Shown: positions 8,527 through 15,670 of the stretch, one piece after another
How positions within the stretch are numbered: position 1 is the stretch's first letter
Layout: each line of letters starts with the position of its first letter
From: TMED69 sp036130055
GTDB taxonomy: Bacteria; Pseudomonadota; Gammaproteobacteria; Ga0077536
Reading direction: 5' to 3'
DNA: 39,165 bases
Assembly: GCA_036130055.1 (NCBI GenBank)
Contig: JAYYOR010000030.1
Location: 1-39,165 of the forward strand
Made by a program: the position numbers and the translations under genes
Notes under the pieces: generated by a model
What the model was told of the DNA's origin: nothing
The model's input: the letters and a program-made list of their open reading frames with translations, nothing else
The model's database searches: none

Positions 8527-9806
8527 ACATCAGCTAGTGCTTGTTTTAAGTCTGAAATAATATCATCTATGTTTTCTATTCCAATTGATAGGCGCACGTA
8601 ACCTGGTGTAACACCGGCTGCCATGAGTTCTTGCGCATTTAGTTGACTATGTGTTGTGGTCGCTGGATGAATTGCAAGGCTTCTAGCATCACCAATATTT
8701 GCAACGTGATAAAACAGGTCCAAACTATCAATGAATTTTTGCCCTGATTTTTTGCCGCCTTCTATTTCGATTCCCATTAAGCTTCCATAACCATTTCGTA
8801 GGTACCTATCGGCATTGTTCTTCGCTTTTCCTTTTTGAACGCTAGGGTGAATAACTCTGCTGACTTTGGGATGCTTTGAAAGGAAATCTGCCACAGCTAC
8901 TGCGTTTTGACAATGTCTTTCCATTCTCAAAGGTAAAGTTTCTAGGCCCTGAATAAATTGGAATGCATTAAATGGCGACATAGCTGCTCCTGAATCTCTC
9001 AATAATGTTACTCTGGCTTTGAGGAGATAAGCAATTGGCCCAAGAGCTTTAGCGGCTTCAGTCCAAATAACACCGTGATAATTTGGATCTGGTTGATTTA
9101 ATTTGGGAAATCGTTCGCTATGTACCTCCCAATCGAAATTTCCGCTGTCCACCAACAGGCCTCCTATTGTGGTCCCATGACCGCCAATGAATTTTGTTGC
9201 AGAATAAATTGTGATTGCCGCGCCGTGATCAAATGGGCGACACAAAATGGGTGCAGCGGTATTATCCACAATCAATGGGACTCCAACTTCCTTGCCTAGC
9301 TCTGCTACTTCTTTGATGGGGAACACCTCAAAACTCGGGTTTGGAAGGGTTTCGGCGTAATAAGCTCGTGTTTTTTCATCAGTTGCTTTTCTAAAATTAT
9401 CGGGGTCGGAAGGATTTACAAATCTGGCTTCAATACCCATGTCTTTAAGCGTGTTTTTAAATAGATTCCATGTACCCCCATATAAATGTTCCGAACAAAC
9501 AAAATTGTCCCCCGCAACACAAATGTTTTGAATTGAATATAGACTTGCAGCTTGTCCTGATGCAACTGCTAGTGCTCCGACTCCATTATCGATTGCGGCG
9601 ACTCGCTTTTCGAGAATATCGTTCGTTGGATTCATTATTCTCGTATAAATGTTACCCAATTCTGATAATTGAAAAAGATTTTCCGCGTGTTCGGTGTTAT
9701 TAAATTCGTAACTGGTGGTCTGATAAATTGGTACCGCAACAGCATTTGTCCTATCATCGGACCTAAATCCAGCGTGTAATGCTAGGGTTTCTATTTTGTG
9801 TGTCAT
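8523..9806 (-). CDS. metY: O-acetylhomoserine aminocarboxypropyltransferase (homocysteine synthase)
   Basis: PLP enzyme of the Cys/Met metabolism family, making homocysteine (or methionine) from O-acetylhomoserine and sulfide (or methanethiol). The protein is 427 residues from the ATG at 9806, which has AAAGGA 8 nt upstream and gives the family start MTHKIETLALHAG. A TTG nine codons earlier is in frame but poorer. The PLP lysine is in YSATKFIGGHG (about Lys205); YGGTWNLF and the C-terminal GYVRLSIGIE are also typical of MetY. It is a single gene, convergent with ytoQ. Its leader carries a SAM-II riboswitch, which fits feedback control by S-adenosylmethionine. Confidence 0.95.
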   Translation of the reverse strand: MTHKIETLALHAGFRSDDRTNAVAVPIYQTTSYEFNNTEHAENLFQLSELGNIYTRIMNPTNDILEKRVAAIDNGVGALAVASGQAASLYSIQNICVAGDNFVCSEHLYGGTWNLFKNTLKDMGIEARFVNPSDPDNFRKATDEKTRAYYAETLPNPSFEVFPIKEVAELGKEVGVPLIVDNTAAPILCRPFDHGAAITIYSATKFIGGHGTTIGGLLVDSGNFDWEVHSERFPKLNQPDPNYHGVIWTEAAKALGPIAYLLKARVTLLRDSGAAMSPFNAFQFIQGLETLPLRMERHCQNAVAVADFLSKHPKVSRVIHPSVQKGKAKNNADRYLRNGYGSLMGIEIEGGKKSGQKFIDSLDLFYHVANIGDARSLAIHPATTTHSQLNAQELMAAGVTPGYVRLSIGIENIDDIISDLKQALADV

Positions 9807-9812
9807 GACTTT

Positions 9813-9910
9813 AATCCTTTTCAAAATGTCCAAAAAATGGCGCTAGAAAAGATTGCAGAATCAAGCTAGTAGAAAACGCTTTAGCTAAATTTATAGAGCG
9901 CCTGCAATCT
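9813..9910 (-). promoter_or_regulatory. Translational expression platform of the SAM-II riboswitch
   Basis: Three pairing elements can be read on the minus strand. X = AGATTGCAG (9910-9902) lies inside the aptamer. X' = CTGCAATCT (9858-9850) is its perfect 9-nt complement downstream. Overlapping X', AATCTTTTC (9854-9846) can pair with the metY ribosome site GAAAAGGATT (9822-9813), nine pairs with one bulged G. Inferred logic: without SAM, X-X' pairing breaks the aptamer and holds the anti-SD, so the ribosome site is open. With SAM, X is used in the aptamer, the anti-SD is released and the site is closed. No intrinsic terminator is seen, so control is most likely translational. Confidence 0.65.
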
Positions 9911-9926
9911 GTCTCAAATCAGCGCT
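9877..9926 (-). promoter_or_regulatory. SAM-II (SAM-alpha) riboswitch aptamer
   Basis: S-adenosylmethionine-binding leader RNA of metY. Reading the minus strand from 9926: the P1 5' arm AGCGCT (9926-9921), then the conserved GATTTG, a variable stretch, the conserved ATTGCAG, the P1 3' arm GGCGCT (9902-9897; five Watson-Crick pairs and one wobble), then CTATAAATTT and the conserved AGCTAAAG near the 3' end that forms the pseudoknot. These conserved blocks, their order and spacing match the SAM-II class known mainly from alphaproteobacterial met genes. The candidate promoter upstream would start transcription at about 9926, exactly at P1. Confidence 0.9.
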
Positions 9927-9932
9927 AGCGCT

Positions 9933-9960
9933 ATATTAATATATGTTACGTAAAAGTCAA
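9933..9960 (-). promoter_or_regulatory. Sigma-70-type promoter of the metY leader
   Basis: On the minus strand TTGACT (9960-9955, five of six matches to the -35 consensus) is followed after 16 nt by TAATAT (9938-9933, four of six). Transcription would begin near 9926, the first base of riboswitch stem P1. The agreement between promoter position and RNA structure supports both. Confidence 0.6.
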
Positions 9961-10006
9961 GGTATGATAAGATTCTATTTAATAAACGATAAGTTGAAAC
10001 AATGAT

Positions 10007-11170
10007 ATGAAATTAGCAGGTTTAAAGGTACTAGATTTGTCTCTATTTTTGCCGGGGCCTTTTGCAACACAGATGATGGCTGATCACGGAGCGGAGGTGA
10101 TTAAACTCGAACCGCTGACAGGCGAGCCTAATAGAGAAATAGGGGAAACAAGGGAAGGGATCTCAGTCTATTTTGCTAATACTCACCGAAATAAGAAAAG
10201 CATTCAATTAAACCTAAAGACCGATAAAGGTCAAGAAGTAATCAGGCGGTTAATTAAAGAGACCGATGTTTTCGTTGAAGCCTTTAGGCCCGGTGTCGCA
10301 AAAAGACTGGGTATTTCCTATGAAGATGTATATGAAATTAATCCTGGGATTGTTTACTGTTCGATGTCAGCATGGGGTCAGTCGGGGCCTTATCTGACCA
10401 GGCCAGCACACGATTTAGCTACAGAGGCTATAGCGGGTGCCTTAAGTATCAATCTGGGTCCTGATGGTAACCCAGCCATTCCAGGAATTGCGGCCGCAGA
10501 TATGCTTTCCTCAATGATGAGTTTAAGTGGGATATTGATGGCTTTGTATAGAAGAGGGGTAACTAAACAAGGAGATTATATAGATGTTGCTATGGCAGAT
10601 AGTATATTTGCCTCAACAGTAAATAATATGGGCACGGTGTTTGCCGATAAAAAAGAGCCTAACCCGACTACAGAGCGCGCATTAGGTGGTTACGCTTTTT
10701 ATAAAATTTATAAGACAAAGGATGATCGGCACATCGTTCTGGGAGGCTCAGAATTACATTTTGCGGAAGCGTTACTTAAAGAATTTGGAAGATTAGACCT
10801 ATTACCACACTGCAAACCACCTCCTGGACCGACCCAACAACCTGTTAAGTCTTTTCTCGAGGAAATTTTTTTATCTGAAAGCCAAGACTATTGGATTAGG
10901 CGATTAAAAAAAATCGACACTGCCTTTGCGCCTGTCAAGACTTTGCGGGAGGCTGCAGATGATGAGCAAATCCGTCATAGAGAGATGATTGTTGAAGATA
11001 ATCGTGGGTGGGAACATTTAGGAATTCCAATAAAATTTAAAAAAGAACCTGGAAAGTTAATTTTCTCATTTCCGGAGAAAGGTGAGCATAATTCAGAGAT
11101 TTTAAAATCATTGGGTTATCAGGAAAAAGATTTGTTGGCTATGGAGCAGTCAGGCGTTTTCGGTAAGTAG
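10007..11170 (+). CDS. CaiB/BaiF family (class III) CoA-transferase
   Basis: Moves CoA between carboxylic acids through an aspartyl-CoA intermediate; 387 residues, a normal length. Visible marks: LKVLDLSLFLPGPFATQMMADHGAEV at the N-terminus (interrupted here only for description), KKSIQLNLK, FRPGVAKRLG, and the catalytic aspartate in RPAHDLATE (Asp136). The sequence does not tell which acids are used. It heads a tight plus-strand operon: 30 nt separate it from the amidohydrolase, which is followed by formate-tetrahydrofolate ligase and DUF1330. Its ATG lies about 80 nt from the divergent metY promoter; no strong ribosome site is seen. It is not closely similar to the second CaiB-family gene at 28918. 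Confidence 0.92.
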   Translation: MKLAGLKVLDLSLFLPGPFATQMMADHGAEVIKLEPLTGEPNREIGETREGISVYFANTHRNKKSIQLNLKTDKGQEVIRRLIKETDVFVEAFRPGVAKRLGISYEDVYEINPGIVYCSMSAWGQSGPYLTRPAHDLATEAIAGALSINLGPDGNPAIPGIAAADMLSSMMSLSGILMALYRRGVTKQGDYIDVAMADSIFASTVNNMGTVFADKKEPNPTTERALGGYAFYKIYKTKDDRHIVLGGSELHFAEALLKEFGRLDLLPHCKPPPGPTQQPVKSFLEEIFLSESQDYWIRRLKKIDTAFAPVKTLREAADDEQIRHREMIVEDNRGWEHLGIPIKFKKEPGKLIFSFPEKGEHNSEILKSLGYQEKDLLAMEQSGVFGK

Positions 11171-11200
11171 GAATAATTCAACCTGGAGGTATTTGGTTAG

Positions 11201-12901
11201 GTGAAATTTGATACAGTTATTAAAAACGGTATGGTTGTAGACGGAAGTGGAGGTCCCCGTTTCAAAGCGGATGTTGGCTTGAGGAATGGAATAATTACTG
11301 AAATCGGACATTTATCAGAAGTAAATGCAAAAAGCGCCGTTGATGCTGAAGGTCTGGTGGTTGCACCTGGTTTTGTAGACTTGCATACTCATTATGACGC
11401 TCAATTATTTTGGGATCCTTATTGCTCTATTTCTTCGTGGCATGGGATTACCACGGTCGTCATCGGAAATTGCGGTTTTGGATTCGCGCCAGTGGCTCCG
11501 GAATCCAGAGAAAGAGCTATGTTGAGTATGACGCGGGTTGAGGCTATTCCTTTGGCCTCCATGCAGCAAGGAATGCCATGGGATTGGGTATCTTTTCCCG
11601 AGTATCTGGACAGTGTTGAGAGAACAAAAAAAGCAATGAATATAGTCCCATATGTCCCATTAAGTCCTCTGATGATAAGTGTAATGGGTTATGAAGGCGC
11701 TAAGAGCGGCAAAAAGCCCTCAACAGCAGAACATGCGAAAATGTGTGAATTATTGGAGGAGTCTCTAGATGCAGGGGCGTGCGGATGGTCCGCCCAACGA
11801 TTACCGCCTTCTGGTCCTGGTGGCACGCAATTAGATTTTGACGGCACCGCCATGCCTACTGATATCATGCATAATGAAACAGCACTAGAATTTGCAAAAG
11901 TTTTGGGCAGAAGAAATGCGGGACACATACAAACCACTATAGTTACAGGTGATCCTGTCGCTGATCAAAAACACATGGAAGAATTGGCATCAGTGAGTGG
12001 TCGACCAGTGGTTTTTAATGTAGTTCAGGCAACTGACACTAAACCCCATATTCACAGAAGAACACTGGCTTGGCTCGATAGCTGTAGACGGCGTGGAATC
12101 AGGGTGTATGGTCAAGGTCTTACAACTGATGCGGGGTATGCTTTTACTTTAGCAGATTGGAATTTGTTTGATGAGTGCCCAGCTTGGAGGGAAGCTACTG
12201 TAGGAACTAAGCAAGAACGGTTATCAAAACTTAGTGACCCAAATCGACGTCAAGCGTTAAGAGACCAAGTACCAGGGTTTGTTACAGGCCCCTTTGAAAA
12301 CATCGTATTGACTGATCCAAAAAATAAAGAAAACATGATTTGGAAAGATCATACCATTGGCTTAATTGCTGAGAAGACCAGCAAGCATTTAGTTGACGCT
12401 ATGCTGGATATTGCGGTTTCTGAAGAATTGGAGACTGAGTTCTTCTCGATGCCACCAAATTGTAAAATAGAATATTTAAAAGAAATAGTTGATGATCCTT
12501 ATATTCTTTTTGGAGTATCAGATGGTGGTGCACATACCAAATTTCTTACGGCGGGTAGGTATCCAACTGAGACAATAAATAAAATTGTTAAAGAGCATCA
12601 AATGATAAGCTTGGAACACGCTCATTGGCGATTGTCTTGTCTTCCTGCTCAATTAGCTGGGTGTCCAGATAGGGGTGTAATTAAAATTGGAGCTCCAGCA
12701 GATATAATTGTATATGATTACGAGAATCTGAAAGTCCTCCCCCCTGAGATTAAATTTGACTTACCTGGTGGTGAGTGGAGAAGAGTGCAAAGAGCATCTG
12801 GATACAAATATGTTTTTATTAACGGTGAAATAACGATAAAAGATGACAAGGAAATTGAACAATATCCTGGCCAACTTTTGAGAAACCAATCAAAAAAATA
12901 A
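11201..12901 (+). CDS. D-aminoacylase / N-acyl-D-amino-acid deacylase family amidohydrolase
   Basis: Metal-dependent amidohydrolase, 566 residues, starting with GTG after a TGGAGG ribosome site. The metal-binding motif GFVDLHTHYDAQLFW (His62, His64) is followed by GNCGFGFAP with the conserved cysteine near 91. Late motifs FGVSDGGAHTKFL (a further metal/catalytic aspartate) and GAPADIIVYD are typical of the family. Members hydrolyse N-acyl-D-amino acids or related amides; the large size places it in the broader D-aminoacylase group of uncertain substrate. Between a CoA-transferase and formate-tetrahydrofolate ligase, an N-formyl or other acyl amide substrate is conceivable but not shown. Confidence 0.88.
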   Translation: MKFDTVIKNGMVVDGSGGPRFKADVGLRNGIITEIGHLSEVNAKSAVDAEGLVVAPGFVDLHTHYDAQLFWDPYCSISSWHGITTVVIGNCGFGFAPVAPESRERAMLSMTRVEAIPLASMQQGMPWDWVSFPEYLDSVERTKKAMNIVPYVPLSPLMISVMGYEGAKSGKKPSTAEHAKMCELLEESLDAGACGWSAQRLPPSGPGGTQLDFDGTAMPTDIMHNETALEFAKVLGRRNAGHIQTTIVTGDPVADQKHMEELASVSGRPVVFNVVQATDTKPHIHRRTLAWLDSCRRRGIRVYGQGLTTDAGYAFTLADWNLFDECPAWREATVGTKQERLSKLSDPNRRQALRDQVPGFVTGPFENIVLTDPKNKENMIWKDHTIGLIAEKTSKHLVDAMLDIAVSEELETEFFSMPPNCKIEYLKEIVDDPYILFGVSDGGAHTKFLTAGRYPTETINKIVKEHQMISLEHAHWRLSCLPAQLAGCPDRGVIKIGAPADIIVYDYENLKVLPPEIKFDLPGGEWRRVQRASGYKYVFINGEITIKDDKEIEQYPGQLLRNQSKK

Positions 12902-12946
12902 TTCTTGGTTTTACGATTGATTGAAATTAGAAAAAGGGGGTGATGA

Positions 12947-14623
12947 ATGTCAGACATAGATATCGCAAGAAAATCAAATAAAATGCTGATAACCGACATT
13001 GCGTCAAAATGTTTGGGCCTGAGTAGTTCCGATTTATATACGTTCGGAAAGTATAAAGCCAAACTTTCTGCTAGGGTTCAGAAAAAATTAAAAGATAAAA
13101 AAGACGGTAAGCTGATTCTGGTTACGGCGATATCTCCAACTCCAGCAGGGGAAGGAAAGACGACGACAACCGTTGGATTGGGTGATGGTCTAAATAGGAT
13201 TGGTAAAAAAGCAGTTGTTTGCCTGAGAGAACCTTCGTTAGGACCATGTTTTGGAATCAAAGGGGGTGCTGCTGGGGGAGGGTATGCGCAGGTCGTTCCA
13301 ATGGAAGACATTAACTTACACTTTACTGGCGATTTTCATGCGATCACTTCTGCGCATAATTTACTATCCGCGATGTTAGATAACCATATACACCATGGCA
13401 ATGAACTTAATCTTGACGCAAGAACATTAGTTCATAAAAGAGTCTTGGATATGAACGACCGAGCTTTGAGGCAAATAACTTGTGGAATGGGTGGAAAAGC
13501 CAATGGATTCGTCCGCCAGGACGGGTTCGATATTACGGTTGCGTCAGAAGTAATGGCTATTTTTTGTTTAGCCTCTAGTTTAGAGGACCTAAAGCAAAGA
13601 CTTGGGAATATGATAGTTGGTTACTCAAAAATAGGCCAAAAACCGGTGGTCGCAAGAGATTTGAAGGCAGATGGGGCTATGACGGCCTTATTGAAAGATG
13701 CATTCCAGCCAAATCTCGTTCAAACTCTGGAAAACAATCCTGCGCTTGTCCATGGAGGACCTTTTGCTAATATCGCTCATGGTTGCAATTCGGTTAGTGC
13801 AACGAAGACTGCTCTTAAGTTGGGAGATTACGTGATTACGGAAGCTGGATTTGGGGCTGATTTAGGTGCGGAGAAATTTATCGACATAAAATGCAGGATG
13901 GCTGGACTAAAACCTCAAGTCGCGGTGTTGGTGGCAACAGTGAGGGCGCTTAAGTTTCATGGTGGAGTTGAACCTTCAGAATTGAATAGAGAAAACGTGA
14001 CGGCATTGGCAAAAGGTTTCCCAAATCTTGAGAGACATTGGAAAAATATAGTTGATAACTATGGATTGAAATGCGTAGTCGCTATAAATCATTTTTCGAG
14101 CGATACTACCGCAGAAATTGAGTTTATTAAATCGAAGATCGAAGCTCTTGGGGGGCAAGTTACTGTCGCAACCCATTGGGCCAATGGAGGTGCGGGAACT
14201 GAAGAGCTTGCTAATATGGTCGTTGCAGCTTCAGAAAATCAAGAGTCGAGTTGCCATAAATATGTATATCCTGATGAAATCGGATTATGGGATAAGATAG
14301 AGGCAGTGGCGCAGAAAATTTACGGGGCCGCCGGTGTTACTGCGGATAAAAAAATTAGAGATCAGATTAAAGAGCTGTCTAAAACTTATCCTTCATATCC
14401 TATTTGCATTGCAAAGACACAGATGTCCTTCTCGACGGATCCTTTATTGAAAGGGGCGCCAACAGGACATTATGTTGATATTAAAGAGGTTAGGGTTTCT
14501 GCAGGTGCAGGTTTTATTGTTGTTTTAACTGGAAACATAATGACCATGCCAGGATTGCCAAAAAAACCTTCAGCTGAATTAATTAATATAGATTCAGATG
14601 GTAATATAACAGGATTATTTTAA
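12947..14623 (+). CDS. fhs: Formate-tetrahydrofolate ligase
   Basis: ATP-dependent joining of formate to tetrahydrofolate, giving 10-formyl-THF; 558 residues, the standard length. Visible marks: the P-loop PTPAGEGKTTTT (about 64-75), GPCFGIKGGAAGGGYAQV, DFHAITSAHNLL, DNHIHHGN and the C-terminal SAGAGFIVVLTG then MPGLPKKPSA. A GGGGGTGATG ribosome region precedes the ATG. It is the third gene of the CaiB-amidohydrolase-fhs-DUF1330 operon, which suggests that formate is either released by this pathway or required for it. The protein looks complete and active. Confidence 0.97.
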   Translation: MSDIDIARKSNKMLITDIASKCLGLSSSDLYTFGKYKAKLSARVQKKLKDKKDGKLILVTAISPTPAGEGKTTTTVGLGDGLNRIGKKAVVCLREPSLGPCFGIKGGAAGGGYAQVVPMEDINLHFTGDFHAITSAHNLLSAMLDNHIHHGNELNLDARTLVHKRVLDMNDRALRQITCGMGGKANGFVRQDGFDITVASEVMAIFCLASSLEDLKQRLGNMIVGYSKIGQKPVVARDLKADGAMTALLKDAFQPNLVQTLENNPALVHGGPFANIAHGCNSVSATKTALKLGDYVITEAGFGADLGAEKFIDIKCRMAGLKPQVAVLVATVRALKFHGGVEPSELNRENVTALAKGFPNLERHWKNIVDNYGLKCVVAINHFSSDTTAEIEFIKSKIEALGGQVTVATHWANGGAGTEELANMVVAASENQESSCHKYVYPDEIGLWDKIEAVAQKIYGAAGVTADKKIRDQIKELSKTYPSYPICIAKTQMSFSTDPLLKGAPTGHYVDIKEVRVSAGAGFIVVLTGNIMTMPGLPKKPSAELINIDSDGNITGLF

Positions 14624-14636
14624 CGGAGGTATTTTT

Positions 14637-14936
14637 ATGGCTGCTTATATAATAGCAAATGTTTCAATTAATAATCCGACTCGTTACGCTGATTATACTG
14701 CATTAACTCCGGGGATTATTAAGAAATATAAAGGCGAATTTGTGGTCAGAGGTGGGCCAGTAGAGTCGCTTGAGGGAACAACTGAAGAAGAACGATGGGT
14801 TGTTCTACGATTCGAGACTAAAGACGCAGCAAAGGCTTTTTATTATTCAGAAGAATACACTGCCGCCAAAGCAATAAGACAGGAAGCTGCCTCTGCTCAG
14901 TTTTTGTTGTTAGAAGGATATGATGATAATCAGTAA
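14637..14936 (+). CDS. DUF1330 family protein
   Basis: A 99-residue dimeric alpha-beta barrel (ferredoxin-like) protein of the DUF1330 family: MAAYIIANVSINNPTRYADY at the N-terminus, a GGPVESLEG turn and RWVVLRFETKDAAKAFYYSEEY. No enzymatic role is established for the family; many members sit beside catabolic genes. A strong GGAGG ribosome site lies 7 nt before the ATG and the gene starts 13 nt after fhs, so it ends that operon. It converges on the heme-binding-like gene with only 7 nt between stops. Confidence 0.9.
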   Translation: MAAYIIANVSINNPTRYADYTALTPGIIKKYKGEFVVRGGPVESLEGTTEEERWVVLRFETKDAAKAFYYSEEYTAAKAIRQEAASAQFLLLEGYDDNQ

Positions 14937-14943
14937 AAGTTTT

Positions 14944-15426
14944 CTAACCTCCAATTGTTTGTGAGAGGGCTAATTTTGCACATTCTTCATCTTGATCAGC
15001 TGTAGCACCACTAACCCCTATACCCCCTAAATGAGCACCAGATTTTGTAATTATTGGTACTCCACCTGGAAATATAACGACTCCTGGAACGTGTTCAATT
15101 CCATGACCGCGTTCTTTATTTTTGTATGCCAAATCTCCGATCTGTCTTGTTGTCATAGGTAGACCTGCTGAGCTACTTGCTTTAAGCTTAGCGATTTGCA
15201 AACTCATCAGGAAAGAATTGTCTTGTCTATGAAGTAGTTTCAAATTGCCTCCGGAATCATAGATTGCTATTACAATTGGTCTCCACTTACTGTCAACAGC
15301 GAGTTTTTCGCAAATTTCTGCCATTTTTTTGGCGATTTCTAAAGTCAAAGTTTGATCATTATCAGAAGATGATTTAACCGCCACACTAAAAAGAAGTATA
15401 CATAAAACTACGATGTTTTTTTTCAT
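14944..15426 (-). CDS. Exported GlcG/HbpS-family (DUF336) protein
   Basis: A 160-residue protein with an N-terminal signal peptide (MKKNIVVLCILLFSVAVKSSS) and a GlcG/HbpS (heme-degrading or heme-binding DUF336) domain. Typical pieces are IVIAIYDSGGNLKLLHRQD, the KLKASSSAGLP helix, PGVVIFPGGVPI and HLGGIGVSGATADQDEECA. Some relatives bind heme or cobalamin, others have unknown ligands. It would act in the periplasm. An AGG ribosome site precedes the ATG. It diverges from a tiny lipoprotein gene with only 24 nt between starts and converges on DUF1330. Confidence 0.85.
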   Translation of the reverse strand: MKKNIVVLCILLFSVAVKSSSDNDQTLTLEIAKKMAEICEKLAVDSKWRPIVIAIYDSGGNLKLLHRQDNSFLMSLQIAKLKASSSAGLPMTTRQIGDLAYKNKERGHGIEHVPGVVIFPGGVPIITKSGAHLGGIGVSGATADQDEECAKLALSQTIGG

Positions 15427-15450
15427 TTCTAACCTCTCTATAATCTACCA

Positions 15451-15627
15451 ATGAAAAAGTTTTTTTACGGCGCTATATTTCTTTTCTTTTTGAATACATG
15501 TGCGCCCACCAACCGCTCGGATCCTTACGGACTTAAATTAGACATGTCAGAGCATAAAGAAATTCGCGAAGAACTTAAACGTATGTCCGAAAATTACAAT
15601 AAGGTTTTAAAGGAACAACAAAGGTAA
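15451..15627 (+). CDS. Small putative lipoprotein (58 residues), possibly leaderless
   Basis: The translation starts MKKFFYGAIFLFFLNTCAP: a short basic N-region, a hydrophobic core and a lipobox-like LNTC with the cysteine at residue 17. The remainder is charged and helical (SEHKEIREELKRMSENYN). I do not recognise a family. No Shine-Dalgarno is present, but a perfect TATAAT lies at 15439-15444, placing the transcript start on or next to the A of the ATG, so the message may be leaderless. The gene is in the gap between the divergent GlcG-like gene and the convergent monooxygenase gene. Confidence 0.55.
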   Translation: MKKFFYGAIFLFFLNTCAPTNRSDPYGLKLDMSEHKEIREELKRMSENYNKVLKEQQR

Positions 15628-15670
15628 GTTTGGCAAAATGAATAATTTGATTGATTGTTTTATAGAGCCA

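Noticed and set aside
9921..9932. Palindrome AGCGCTAGCGCT as a protein operator
   Set aside because: Half of it is the P1 arm of the SAM-II riboswitch, which explains the sequence without a regulator.
12718..13062. 114-codon minus-strand frame across the amidohydrolase-fhs junction
   Set aside because: Antisense to two well-supported genes; composition does not resemble a real protein.
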